A stretch of DNA of 64,000 bases, taken from Liriodendron chinense. Its lineage: Eukaryota; Streptophyta; Magnoliopsida; Magnoliales; Magnoliaceae. This document shows positions 1 to 10,204 of the stretch, one piece after another; the first letter of the stretch is position 1, and each line of letters starts with the position of its first letter. The stretch covers positions 8,555,966 to 8,619,965 of the forward strand of contig ML058433.1 of the NCBI GenBank assembly GCA_003013855.2, read 5' to 3'. Made by a program: the position numbers and the translations under genes. The notes beneath the pieces are model-generated. The model searched no databases. It had not been told where the DNA came from and worked only from the letters and a program-made list of their open reading frames with translations.

Positions 1-64
1 AAACCCTGTGCGGTATCGTTTCTTTCTGTATTTCCTTCATTACATTCTCCCTCTAATGGGGTGT

Positions 65-277
65 TTACAAAATATAATGATAGGCTTGCGTCAAGTATAA
101 TATCTTTTCAAGAATCGACCGTTCACCAGTGAACTGATGCCCTGTCCTTTGCAATCTGTCACCCGGTAGGCTCCTATTGGAGTACACTTCATCGATGATA
201 CACACCGGATCCCATTTCGGATCGAATTTACTCTTTGGACCTTGAGCCGGTGCCGGATGCTTCATCATTAGCACCAA
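65..277 (-). pseudogene. C-terminal end of the Tat-like pol
   Basis: A 70-codon stretch following the integrase after a short gap with stops. It contains GPKSKFDPKWDPVCIIDEVY, then SNRSLPGDRLQRTGHQF. This resembles the GPF-like C-terminal tail of gypsy integrases, where a K-x-x-P-x-W-x-G-P-Y/F pattern is normal. The ordinary stop would be at 62-64. A purine-rich minus-strand run (AGAGGGAGA near 45-55) could be the polypurine tract, but no 3' LTR is verified. Confidence 0.5.
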
Positions 278-331
278 GTTGCCTCTTTTGAATGACCTAC
301 CACGGACTCGTTTATCGTATGAAGCTGAGAT

Positions 332-1240
332 TTATTTTTGATACATTTCGAGCCTTTGCTGAGCGGCGAGTCTCTTTTCGTCCAGATCGTCCAACTCGAC
401 CATTCTGATTTTAGCATTGTACTCGGTCGTCAAGGAGTGTCGGAGCGCGACCCGTAGTGACTCCACCTGTATCTCCATCGGGATCACAGCTTTCGTACCG
501 TACACCAATGAGTAGGGTGTGGCTCGAGTGGCTGTGCGGTATGTGGTCCTATTTGCCCACAATGCTTCGGGTAATCGTCTGTCCCAGTCCTTCTTATTCT
601 CTGCCACCGTCTTCTTCAGGATTTTCACGATAGTCTTGTTGAACTGCCTCGGCCAACCCATTCGCGGGAGGGTAGTAAGGCGATGAATAACAATGCTTAA
701 TCTTGAACTTTGCGCATAGCCTATCGATAGTGACATTTTTGAAGGGCGTTTCGTTGTTGGTGGTGATTCTTTCGGGGATACCATGCCGGTATAATATGGA
801 GTGAAGGATGAAACTTTCGACATGTCTGGCTTTCACATTTCTCAAGGCAATGGCTTCAGCCCATTTAGAGAAATAATCGGTCGCAGCAAGAATGTACTGG
901 TGCCCCTGAGAGGATGGCGGATTGATCGGCCTTATCACGTCCATGCCCCAGGCGGCGAAAGGCCAAGATATTACTGATTGATGTAACTCTTCCGGTGGCG
1001 AGTGTATTATATCTGCATATATCTGGCATTGATGACTACTTCCTGACGTATTCCATCGCGTCTTTCGTCATCGTGGGCCAATAATACCCCATGTGTCGGA
1101 CACGGTGATGTAAGTTCTTGCCCCCTGGTGAGCACCGCACTCTCCTCCGTGAGCTTCTTTTAGTGTGGCGTATGCTTCATCCTGGTCTAGGCAGCGTAGC
1201 AACACTCCCTCATACGAGCGCTTGTAAAGGACGTCATTTC
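332..1240 (-). pseudogene. Tat-like gypsy integrase, frameshifted and active site altered
   Basis: Would insert the cDNA. The N-terminal zinc-binding region is seen at 1160-1040 (EAHGGECGAHQG and HHRVRHMGYYWP in different frames). The catalytic core follows at 944-620: AATDYFSKWAEA with the first Asp, ERITTNNETPF where the second catalytic Asp is expected but Asn is read, and YYPPANGLAEAV with the Glu. Frameshifts lie near 1040 and 640. The C-terminal part (WANRTTYRTATRATPYSLVYG) continues to 332. The Asp-to-Asn change means that even a frame-repaired copy would probably be inactive. Confidence 0.82.
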
Positions 1241-2341
1241 TGTATTATAAATGAACCGGTGCGTCTTCTGACCTGTGTGCGCATCTTGGGCTCTTCCGGT
1301 AAAAATCTGTATTTCAAGTAGTCGACAAATGGCCTTCTCCAGTCGTTTTCTTCTGTGATTTCGAAGCAGCCGATGGGATTCATGCTCGATTCGTCGCTGT
1401 GCGACACGGTAGTTGGTAAGATCCTTCTTTCTTCGATTATTACTTGAAGTGGGCTGCCTCCGGGATTAGCCAGAGCGGCGGCTAGGCTGGCCAATGCGTC
1501 GGCCTGTACATTCTCTTGCCTTGGTATATGTGAAATGCTACCATTGCGAAACTGGTCGAACAAAGACTGCGCTTGGTCGCAAAAGGGCGACAACTCAGGT
1601 TTGCAAACCTCATATTCTGTCGTCAGCTGTCTGATGACCAACCTGGAGTCACTGTAGATCTATATTGCCTTGATACGCATCTCGAGGGCGAGCTGTAGTT
1701 CGATAATGAGGGCTTGATATTCTGCTTCGTTGTTGGTACAGGACTGACACGATTGTAAATGAATAGGGCAGTAGATCTCCCTGTGGACTAATAAATATAA
1801 CTCCTGCTCCTGCCCCTGTGGACCTAGAGGCTCCGTCGAAGTACATTTGCCAGAGTCGCGGTTCTTCAATTATCATAACCTGGTCGTCTGGGAGGTCACA
1901 TTCCATTTCTTCGTTGCTTGGGACGGGGTGCGCAGCGAGAAAATCAGCAATCGCTTGTCCTTTAACAGCTCGGGCCGGGACGTAAGTGATATCGAATTCA
2001 GAGAGGAGAAGGGCCCATTTCGCTAGGCATCCAGACAGCATAGGTCGATTCATGAGGAATTTGATCGGGTCGGCCTTGGATATCAACGTTATTTGGTGCG
2101 AGAGGCAGTAATGTCTGAGTTTCTTCACGGTGAAGATGAGAGCCAGACATATCTTCTCGATCGCTGAGTAGTTAAATTCGGCCCCTACTAACGTGCGGCT
2201 CAAATAATATAGCGCGTTTTCCTTGCCTTCCTCGTTTTTCTGTGCCAGGAGCACCCCTAGCGAGTTATCACCCACTGCAATGTATAGAATCAGCGGCTTG
2301 CCTTTGATTGGGGCGGCAAGGACTAGCGACTTCCCGAGCAT
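1234..2341 (-). pseudogene. Tandem RNase H domains (RT-linked plus second, Tat-type)
   Basis: The first domain (about 2330-1990) is the ordinary gypsy RNase H: ILYIAVGDNSLGVLLAQ, LYYLSRTLVGAEFNYS, LSEFDITYVPARAVKGQ. A second RNase H begins at about 1850 with MYFDGASRSTGAGAGVI. It continues after a frameshift near 1740 as NNEAEYQALIIELQLAL, then YSDSRLVIRQL and QENVQADALASLA. The four acidic residues expected for catalysis (D in FDGA, E in NEAEY, D in YSDS, D in QADAL) are all visible. A stop at about 1660 and the frameshift inactivate it. The dual arrangement is the diagnostic feature for the Tat lineage. Confidence 0.82.
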
Positions 2342-2380
2342 CCCATTTAATGAATCGAAAGCTTTCTGGCAGGCGGCGTC

Positions 2381-3496
2381 TCATTCAAACTTGACATCTT
2401 TCTTGTTGAGGCGGGAGAACGGCTGACAACGACCAGCCAGGTTCGAAATGAACCTTCTCAGATATGCTACGCGCCCTTGGAAACTCTTCAATTGCTTCAG
2501 GTTCTTCAGAGGTGGCATTTCTATGATGGCCTTGATTTTTGCGGGATCAATTTCTATGCCCCTGTGCCTGACCACTAAACTCAAAAATTTGTCAGACGCA
2601 ACTCCGAACGCGCATTTTAGTGGATTCATACGGAGACTCTTCTTGCGCAACCGTTGGAACACTTGCCTTAGGTGCTCCTTGTGCTGCTCATGATCGGCCG
2701 ACTTTACGACTAGATCATCTACATAGCATTCGACATGTTTATGCATCATATCCTGAAATATGACGTGCATTGAGCGCTGGTATGTTGCCCCTGCGTTCTT
2801 TAATCCGAAGGGCATTACGCGATAACAGTAGATGCCAAGAGTTGTGCGGAAAGCCGTGGCTTCTTCATCTTCTGGGGCCATACGAATCTGATTGTATCCC
2901 GAATACCCGTCCATGAAGGACATCACTGCATACCCTGTCGTGCTATCAATCAACAGCTCTGGAATTGGGAGGGGAAAATCGTCTTTAGGGCAGGCTTCAT
3001 TTAGATTTCGAAAATCAACACATACTCGGATTTGTCCGCTCTTCTTCATGACCGGCACGATGTTTGAGATCCATCGGGGATACTTCACCTCTCGAATGAA
3101 CCCGGCCTGAATCAGTCTTTTAACTTCTTCTTCAATCTTGGGTATAATGTCCAGATGAAATCGTCGCTGCGGTTGTTTCACTGGCTTCTTTTCCTTCATG
3201 ATACTTAGCTTGTGCATGGCGATCGTCGGGCTGAGCCCGGGCATTTCTGAGTATGTCCAGGCAAAGATGTCCTTATTCTCCTTTAATAGCTGCAGGTATC
3301 TCTCTCTCTCACCTTCTGGGACGTTTCTGCTCAAGTATGTATTCCTAGGTTCTTCGGGGGTGCCCAGATTTATCTCTTCGAGTTCATCGATCGTCGGTTG
3401 CCCACCATCTTCTAGTTGCACGAGTGCGACACTTGGCTGGACAATATCGATAGGCTCCTGCGACTGAATCTCTTCTGCCGGGCCGATGGTTACCAT
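2381..3496 (-). pseudogene. Tat-like gypsy reverse transcriptase, cut by one TGA
   Basis: Makes DNA from element RNA. Visible RT blocks, numbered from the first Met of this open stretch: VCVDFRNLNEACPKDDFPLP (158-177), FMDGYSGYNQIRM (194-206, with the first catalytic Asp), RVMPFGLKNAGATYQR (226-241) and YVDDLVVKS (258-266, catalytic YVDD). The thumb follows (RHRGIEIDP, then LKSFQGRVAYLRRFI). The catalytic Asp residues are intact. The frame stops at a TGA at 2378-2380 in the conserved KFEWD-type motif, where Trp (TGG) is expected, so a G-to-A change is likely. RNase H follows in the same frame. Stops near 3500-3640 separate it from the protease. Confidence 0.88.
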
Positions 3497-3639
3497 GTTT
3501 ACACTTGCCCTAGCCCCTAGACCTTCTCCGTTTCAGGTATACTCGCTTATGTTCTTCAAATGGGGCTAATAACCTTTTCTTTGTGTCTGTCCCTTGGCCG
3601 GAGAATCCCATACTCTTCATGATCTTCCGGCTGGCTCTA

Positions 3640-4158
3640 CTATATCTCTTCTCTTCTATCGGTCGAGGTTGGGCAAGTCCCCTTCCCTCCTCTCTTTCTT
3701 CTGATGGTACTGGTTGGCTTGGCCCTGAGTGAAACGCGATGTCTTTCTGAGTGACGTCTCTTGACTGGCACGATGAATTGGCTTGGAGCTTTTGGAAATG
3801 GTTTGGTTCTTCCTATCTTGGGTACCGGCATATTGAAGCTGGACATGAGCACGCTCATGTCTTGATCTGAAATCAGTTTTAACACAGACTGCCCTGGCTG
3901 ACGCAGATGTTGCGGTATCACATAGAACTTCTTTGTAATCGGCTGAGAGTGATTTTCTAGCTGATGTCGGGATCTCCCCTGGGCGACGGCTTGAGGCTTA
4001 CTTCTCTGCACGAACTTCTCTATTCGAGGCTTTGCCCCTTGCCCCTTCTTCGATACCTCGGTCCTTTCGCTGGTTTCACTGCTGTCGGCCGAGTTGTAGT
4101 ACTTTGCATCGGCTAAAAATGACTCGGCTATTGTGTATGGTTTTGGATCCGTAGCCAC
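3640..4158 (-). pseudogene. Linker between protease and RT of the Tat-like element
   Basis: An open stretch of 172 codons, low in hydrophobic residues and rich in Lys, Arg, Ser and Pro. It begins VATDPKPYTIAES, which continues the protease reading, and ends before the RT region after several stops at 3500-3640. No catalytic domain is recognised. Such charged spacers are normal between protease and RT in Tat elements. It is not an independent gene. Confidence 0.5.
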
Positions 4159-4644
4159 CCTACGTTGGACCCCGTCTCTGCTATATTTAAAACACTGGTG
4201 ATATGTCGAGGGGATTATGCGATTTTGATGGAGCCAAGGCCTTCTAGAAGGAGGTTATATGTTGTCACTGCATCGATTACCTGACATGTCACTTTCGTCG
4301 TCAGTTCTTCGATCTCTAACATTATTGTGATTGATCCGAGCGTACGCTGACTGTCTTGATTGAAACCTTGAATCATCATGAAACTCGGGCGTAACGCCGA
4401 TTGCCTTGTAACCCAATCTCTGCAATGTTTTCAAGGGCATGATATTCACGGCAGACCCATCGTCCAGCATGCACCTCTTGATCTCGATATCCCTGATTAT
4501 TTCTGTGACTATTAACGGGCGATTGTGGTCCATTGATTCTATCGTGCGGTCTTCTTCTGAGAAAGTGATGGTTGAAGGATGGTTGACAGGCATGACTTGT
4601 GACACCGGCATATACCCTTCCCAAAATTTATCTGAATTATTCAT
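4158..4644 (-). pseudogene. Tat-like gypsy aspartic protease, frameshifted
   Basis: This would be the retroviral-type aspartic protease that cleaves the polyprotein. The active-site region reads MLDDGSAVNIMPL near 4470-4430, the D-x-G-S pattern of gypsy proteases with D in place of the usual second S/T. It follows gag in the same frame with only a TAA between. Near 4370 the frame shifts: the continuation (TIMLEIEELTTKV, then AVTTYNLLL) is readable in another frame. It joins the protease-RT linker. The enzyme is broken by the frameshift; the family assignment is secure from motif and position. Confidence 0.7.
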
Positions 4645-6840
4645 TTATTCTTCTATCTCTATTATTGTGACCTCCCTGACTTCATTGTCAAGTAAGGCAT
4701 TGATTAACGTTTTCCTGTACACTTTCGAGAGACATAGAGCATCATATATGCTTAGGCGGGCGGGAACCTTTCTTAGGTGCGACACGATGTCGTATGCCAC
4801 TGGCCTAGGGTTTGGCTGACTGGTCGTAGCTTCGACGACCTTTTCTTTTGACTTTTGCATGCGAGGTCTTTCCTTTGATCTGTCAGGGGTACCGTCTTCT
4901 GGCATCGGGTTGTCTGGTCTTGAGGGAGTACGGTCAGGCATTTGCTTTCCTGACCGTAGGATGACTGCGTCAACTTCCCTCTCCACTACTTGTGGGATCT
5001 CTTCAGGCGATGCTTGTTCGGCGAACGACACCATTCCGCAGTGGGCCATGCTTGTCATGAGTCGTTCCTGCCCCTGCGACCTCTCTCTTCTTCCTCTTTC
5101 TCTGCCCTCCTTTCGTTTCACGAGTCTCCGTCTGTTCTCAAGTTTTTTCTTGCTACTGACTAGAGTCCATGGTTCCTCTGACTCAGGGAACAAGGTTGAT
5201 CGGCTGGTTTCACCTTTTATTGGGACTGTTGAAATTGCCCTGGATGCCTCCTTCGCTGTCTTAGGTACCTTCATGCTGATGACCCCTTGATTGATCAACC
5301 TCTGTATTCTTCCTTTCAAGGAGAAGCAATCTTCTGTTTGGTGGCTGATGCACAGGTGATATTTGCAGTACTTAGGGTCGTTTGTTCGTCCAATCTCGTG
5401 TGGACGAATTGGCTCTAGTAGGCGTATCAAGCCTTCTTCGATCAGCTGTTCCATGATCGGAACCAGATCAGCCATGTCGAATGTGTATGGGCCGTTCGCC
5501 CTCTCTCTCTCGGCTATCGACACACGCTTTGGTACATAGGGCTTTTTACTCTTGTCTTGTATGTCTGCCGCCTTCACCTCTAACCCATGATCGGTAGCGG
5601 GACGTTTTCGGTCTTTCTGGTCCTTACTTCTGTCGACCTGGTGAGTCTCCACTACTCTTCCTATCTCTCTTTTCTGTCTCTCGGGTCTGAAGTTTACCCG
5701 AGATGCTGCTTCCTTTACCAAATGTGCTTTCGTTGCCAGTTCGCGAAAGGAGTTGAAGGTATTGCCTGACAAGCCATACGAGATCATCGGGTCTAGGGCC
5801 CTTAGACACATCTTCATCTGCTCGCCCTCGCTGGGTAATTCACGACATTGAGCTGCTGTGGTTCCCCATCTGTCGATGAACTTTTCGACTGGTTCCCCAT
5901 TTCTCTGTCTGACCATCGCTAGATCTGTTAGGGAGATCTCTCTCTCGGTCGTGAAGAACTTTGAGATGAAGGCATCTTGCATCTGCTCCCATGTTCTCAC
6001 AGAACCGGCCGGTAGCGACATGTACCATTGAAAGGCTTTCCCCGTCAAGGTAGATCCGAATAGCCGCATGCAATACTGCGGGACTGCGGACCAGTTTCCC
6101 AATGTGGTCAAGAAGTGGGTGATGTGCTCCTCCGGCGACCCTCTGTCGTCAAACTTTTCGAAGTCCGGGCATCTAAAATTGGCCGAAAATGGTACCTCCT
6201 CTACCTCTGGCGGGTATGAGACCCGATATTTATAACTGCCTCTCCTTTCTTTCTCCTTTTCTTGCTGCATCATATGGGCTATTGTTTGGGACAACTCTTC
6301 TCGTGATACATGGGACGTGGCAAGCGGCGCACGTCCTACTGGCACGATTCTGGGTTGGATGGGTGGTTCAGGCTCAACCGGACCCTCTGCCGCGCCTTGA
6401 AATTCCTCCGCCAACTGACGGGTGGGCGGCGTGATACTTCTGGTGGCGTTCTGCGCTATCAGAGTGGTCAAGGCCTCCTGGATAGCCTTCATTCGCTCGT
6501 TTGTCTCGCGGTTAGCCTCAACCAATCTGTCCATCTGATCTTGTAACGGAGGTAATTCTTCTGTCTCATAAGGTTCTTCTTTTGCCTCTGCGGCCACTTG
6601 GACCACTACTACTTGCGCCAACTGGATTTTTTGAACCGGGCTTTGTTTCTGTTCGCGGGTTGTCGCGGGCTTGGACTTTACACTCACAGGCCCAGTAGTC
6701 TTTGGCGCGGTGCGAGAGGTTTTGGACAACGGCGGGAACTGCTCAACCGTCATTGCGGGCATTGCGGGCTCAGCTGACGCAACCCTCCTGCCGATAAGGG
6801 TCTTCTGCCCCTGCTTCGGCGGCCACTGTTTCCTGTTCAC
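4645..6840 (-). CDS. Tat-like gypsy gag polyprotein (731-residue open frame)
   Basis: The protein would form the particle that packages element RNA. A basic, Pro/Gln-rich N-terminus (residues 1-200) is followed by a retrotransposon gag domain at about 225-335 (FEKFDDRGSPEEHI, AFQWYMSL, FISKFF). A C-H-H-C cluster lies at 491-505 (YCKYHLCISHQTEDC), resembling the Cys/His box of this group. A pre-protease segment typical of Tat proteins (HLRKVPARLSIYDAL) lies at 688-702. The real start is probably further upstream at 6931 (MVETRRQ), in another frame, so a frameshift near 6840 is inferred. The frame ends in TAA, and the protease resumes in the same frame on the next codon. That suggests either a single nonsense change or stop read-through. 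Confidence 0.8.
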   Translation of the reverse strand: MNRKQWPPKQGQKTLIGRRVASAEPAMPAMTVEQFPPLSKTSRTAPKTTGPVSVKSKPATTREQKQSPVQKIQLAQVVVVQVAAEAKEEPYETEELPPLQDQMDRLVEANRETNERMKAIQEALTTLIAQNATRSITPPTRQLAEEFQGAAEGPVEPEPPIQPRIVPVGRAPLATSHVSREELSQTIAHMMQQEKEKERRGSYKYRVSYPPEVEEVPFSANFRCPDFEKFDDRGSPEEHITHFLTTLGNWSAVPQYCMRLFGSTLTGKAFQWYMSLPAGSVRTWEQMQDAFISKFFTTEREISLTDLAMVRQRNGEPVEKFIDRWGTTAAQCRELPSEGEQMKMCLRALDPMISYGLSGNTFNSFRELATKAHLVKEAASRVNFRPERQKREIGRVVETHQVDRSKDQKDRKRPATDHGLEVKAADIQDKSKKPYVPKRVSIAERERANGPYTFDMADLVPIMEQLIEEGLIRLLEPIRPHEIGRTNDPKYCKYHLCISHQTEDCFSLKGRIQRLINQGVISMKVPKTAKEASRAISTVPIKGETSRSTLFPESEEPWTLVSSKKKLENRRRLVKRKEGRERGRRERSQGQERLMTSMAHCGMVSFAEQASPEEIPQVVEREVDAVILRSGKQMPDRTPSRPDNPMPEDGTPDRSKERPRMQKSKEKVVEATTSQPNPRPVAYDIVSHLRKVPARLSIYDALCLSKVYRKTLINALLDNEVREVTIIEIEE

Positions 6841-7387
6841 GGGGCGAAGGTCCCGTAATGTTTGTCTTCCTGTATGTTGTTAAGATGACAGCTTTCTTCT
6901 GTTCCTTCTTCTGCCTTCGGGTCTCAACCATCTGCTTCTCTGGTTTCGGATTTACAGTTGCAGCGAAACGAGGGAAGCTGAAACCTCCGGTGGCAAGGAA
7001 GGTGCATGAACCGATCATCGAGCCTGCCATTTCTTTTGTCTGTCTTGATATCTTGCTAATTCTGTAGTGACAGAAAATCGTTAGAACAGTTCATAAACGC
7101 GCCCGGGAACGTGAATCCATCGATTGCGGTACATAAACTAGTAGGAATAAGCAAGGAGAAGACAAACGTGCGTAGTTGTAGTGGTTTGTAGTTAAACCTT
7201 TGATTTACCGTCTACTGCCTTAAAGATGAAGGGAGGAATGTTCCCGTTGAGAGTCGCAAGTTTGGTGCCCGAGGGCGCCGAAACATTATGCCTCGCGATA
7301 AATTTCCTGTGTACACATTCGCATATGTGAATGATTGATCTTATAGCGTTTCTATACTCAGAACTAATCCAGAGGTTCTGGGTTCGA

Positions 7388-7405
7388 TCCCCAGCAGAGT
7401 CGCCA
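7388..7405 (-). other. Primer binding site of the Tat-like element
   Basis: Minus-strand sequence TGGCGACTCTGCTGGGGA is complementary to a tRNA 3' end including CCA. The match continues to about 7374 through a complete T-arm stem and loop (CTGGGGATCGAACCCAG). I do not assign the tRNA species. It lies 3 nt inside the LTR end, and about 350 nt of untranslated leader separates it from gag. Confidence 0.75.
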
Positions 7406-8299
7406 GTTTGTTGGAACTAGATGATGGATCATGATGACCTCTCCTGAAATGTGGTGTTTTGTTGCTCTGGGGCTCTGAATAATAGGAACATTCGTAGACA
7501 ATCACAAGCATCCACAAAAGTACACAAGAGAAGAGATATCGCAAGGCGAATTTTATTCCAGAGATCTTGTACATTCCAGGCCGTGATCTGGCACGAGCCC
7601 TTAATTACATCGAATGATCGATGACCCTTGATTAGAAGGCAAAAGACTAGTTAGCAGCGACTATAGTCTTAGAGTTTGTGGTCGTAGAGACCTGTATTTG
7701 TTTTGCTGTGTACTGAACCACCTTTGTATTAGTCAGATGTCTATGTCCCATATTTTGGCCGGAGATCCGGGCTGAGACTGTCAGGGTTTGTGACTGCGAT
7801 AGACGACTCTAGGGCCCTGCGCCTGTCAATGTAGGGACATGTGACCTCGGGAAGTCCATTCTACAGTTGTGTGTACCTGTGCAGCCCAACCGACGGATGC
7901 CGTTTGGATGGGTAGGGCATCGACTGTTGTGTTGTGGCAGTTCATAGCAATTGTTTTGTAGAGAATTGAAACTCTTTGACATGGTTTATCGTGGTAACCA
8001 TAGCCCTGCTTGTCTAGCTTTTGACACAAATCGGATCATGCCTTTTCAGTATAAATAATGGCATATTTGCATAGCTCTGGATGCTGGCGGTTCCTTTCCG
8101 GGAAGTCACTTCGTTCATCGCGTCGAATCGGGTCAAACCTCGAAGATGCTCGATTCCACTCATTTAGAGTTCCCGGAACGTTCGTTCGACCGTTCCATTA
8201 CGTCCGGAATGCTCGAAATACCCAAGATAGGCTCAAGTGGATCTTGAAAACACTTAAAATTGAGTCCGGTGCACCTGCAAACATGTTCTACAATTGGCT

Positions 8300-9180
8300 G
8301 AATTTTTAGGTGCGTGGGACTTAATAAACGGGTGCGTGGACCTCCACGCATCTAAAAATTAAGTGTCGAATTTATGATGAATTTAGGGGTGCGTGGGTCC
8401 ATATTCAGGATGCGTGGGACCAATTTTACAAATCTGATTTTAATGAATTTACGGACGCGTGGGACCCAAATTAATGGACGCGTGGGCCACTTTTGGGTGC
8501 GTGAGAGTCCGATGTACTTGTTCGATTTGTCGTTTTTTATGGATGCGTGGGGCCGAATTTACAGACGCGTGGGCCACTTTTGGGTGCGTGGGGTCCTTTT
8601 ACGGGTGTGTGCCCAAACTTATGATTGCAGGATTCAGACCTGTAGTGGAGTATCTGCGATCGGAAAAAGTATTCCGATGGTTGGAAAAGTATTCCGGCGA
8701 GGATTTCGGCGGTGATATTTGGGTTTCCGGCGGCGGAAGCTCTCTCTCTCTTTTTGAAATCGTCCCGAATGAATGGGAGGAGGGGGTATTTATAGGTGAA
8801 GTCGGCCAATAGGAGAGTGCCACGTGCCACACACCCGTTAAAGGTCCCCACGCACCTGTTTATTGATGTGCGGACGTTCGAAAACATGTTCTGAAAATAC
8901 TCGATTTTTTGGGTGCGTGGGACTTAATTTACGGGTGCGTGGGGCTCCACGCACCTGTAATTTGATTTCTGACAATTTGTGGAATTTACGGGCGCGTGGA
9001 CCCATTTTCAGGGTGCGTGGCAGTCTAAACGCCTCCGTAATGGAAATCACTAAAAATGTCGTTTTTAAGGGTGCGTGGCACCATTTTCAGGATGCGTGGG
9101 ACTCAAAACACCCTTGGATGAATTCCTGTTTTTGCTGATTTTTCGGACGCGTGGGGTGTCCGAATTTGAGGGTGCGTGGA
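8300..9180. repeat. Interspersed GGTGCGTGG motif array in the LTR
   Basis: By eye about 19 copies of a core G(G/A)(T/C)GCGTGG occur on the plus strand, for example near 8310, 8332, 8392, 8412, 8455, 8476, 8543, 8566, 8583, 8911, 8934, 8990, 9014, 9070, 9092, 9144 and 9170. A few are inverted (near 8345, 8848, 8944). Spacing is irregular, 20-60 bp. Part of the block is a larger direct duplication: 8268-8420 resembles 8878-9030. It flanks the TATA box on both sides. Confidence 0.75.
8787..8795 (-). promoter_or_regulatory. LTR core promoter TATA box
   Basis: Minus-strand CTATAAATA followed by CCCCCTCCTCCC is a textbook plant TATA context. A CCAAT-type motif (ATTGGCC on the minus strand) lies just upstream near 8803-8809. 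A GA-rich leader follows about 35-50 bp downstream. The position inside the 5' LTR fits the U3/R boundary. A start site near 8755-8765 is inferred. Confidence 0.6.
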
Positions 9181-9449
9181 CACGTAAATGTGGGCTCCAC
9201 TAATTGGGTTTTGGATTTTGGAGGGTTTGTGGGGCCCGTTTCGTTACGCAATCACTTGCACTGTTCATCATGAGTAGTAATGAGGTTGTGGGTTCACTTC
9301 CGTGTGGTTCAGAACACGGTGATCGGCGGGGCCCACTGGAGAATTTGGCTAAGTAAGGAAATCCTGTATATTTCCGTTTTGCGTGCACCGGAAGGCGTTC
9401 TGCGTGATTCCTTCAGAGGTATATGGTTATTTTGTTTATTTTAAGAGTC

Positions 9450-9725
9450 CCTACTATTTGGGACCCAGTCCCTACTATTTGGGACCCCAACAACACCACA
9501 AGAAAACAATGGGGGGTTGACGCTTATTAGTTGAAAACCTTTTGGTGTCTTAGAAGTTTGGTATAAAGCTGATATTTGTTTTTTCCCTTCCTCTAGGTTT
9601 ATGTGACCTTATCAACATGTTGGATGGCAAATAAAGATTACAATGGGGCTTGGGAAGAATTTAATGGTGGACGTTCAATTCCTGTTATTTTGTTGTGGTG
9701 TTGTAATATAAGATACATATCTTCA
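9450..9725 (+). mobile_element. Half copy of a GTGGGNCCC-type MITE
   Basis: It begins with a tandem pair of a 21-bp unit (AGTCCCTACTATTTGGGACC). It then matches the internal part of the MITE seen complete at 20112-20524: the same order of ACCACAAGAAA, TTGAAAACC, AAGCTGATATTTG, GTGACCTTATCAACA, TGGATGGCAAATAAA, TTTAATGGTGG and TCAATTCC. One arm with its terminal repeat is missing, so this is a truncated copy. Confidence 0.6.
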
Positions 9726-10200
9726 TAATTTAAATTTTTTTTCTTAAATTCAGATGTAAAAATAGATGAACGATATATAAAACACATTGTGATGTATCTA
9801 TTTCATTTATAATGTTATATATATATATATATGTATATATATACATTTAATTCAATTTGATTTTCGAGTCGATTTGATTGATCAGAATTAAAAATTAAAA
9901 TTAAATTAAAAAAAATTGAATTGAATTAATGTTGAAGAACGATTCGTTTTTTCCAATTCGATGCAATCGATAAATTGATTATAAATTGAATTGTGTGCAG
10001 CCCAACACCTCGTCCCAAAGCAAAAGAAGGATCCTGTTAGTCTGATTAGACACGCTTGACTCGTTTTCACGTGCGAGGCAGGAGGGAGGGCAATTAAAGC
10101 CTCTCCCCCATTTCCCTGTCACGACTGCGAGCAGACGGTGGGCGAAAGGAGCAGACGGTGGGCGAAAGGAAAAGAAAGGAAGCATTGAGATTGAGAAAGA
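9726..10200. other. AT-rich spacer with AT repeat and AATTGAATT-type short repeats
   Basis: No gene seen. An AT microsatellite lies at about 9812-9846. From 9845 to 9990 there are many short GAATTGATT/AATTGAAT repeats that can pair with each other, like a faint version of the palindrome-ended elements elsewhere. From 10000 the base composition rises and a 22-bp direct repeat (GCAGACGGTGGGCGAAAGGA) is present twice at 10131-10170. Confidence 0.5.
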
Positions 10201-10204
10201 AGAA

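Larger units (their letters stand above)
1..9420 (-). mobile_element. Ty3/gypsy LTR retrotransposon, Tat-like, left end outside window
   Basis: Read on the minus strand the order is 5' LTR, primer binding site, gag, protease, reverse transcriptase, RNase H, second RNase H and integrase, which is the Ty3/gypsy order. The extra RNase H after the normal one is the hallmark of the plant Tat group; that assignment is family knowledge. No 3' LTR was identified, so the element continues past position 1 or its 3' LTR starts in the first 50 bases. The right limit is approximate because no matching LTR copy is available to define it. Every pol domain is interrupted by frameshifts or stops, so this copy is not autonomous. 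Confidence 0.88.
7409..9420 (-). repeat. 5' LTR of the Tat-like gypsy element (outer end approximate)
   Basis: On the minus strand the LTR ends in GTTCCAACA three bases before a primer binding site, giving a canonical CA end at 7409. The outer end is not fixed; the text changes to MITE-like sequence after about 9450. The LTR carries a clear core promoter and the GGTGCGTGG array, listed separately. A length of about 2 kb is long but not unusual for Tat elements. Confidence 0.6.

Noticed and set aside
7374..7405. tRNA gene 3' half
   Set aside because: Only the T-arm and acceptor end are present and they sit exactly at the LTR boundary, so it is a primer binding site.
8300..9180. CRISPR-like array
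   Set aside because: Repeats are short, degenerate and irregularly spaced within a plant LTR; no cas genes.
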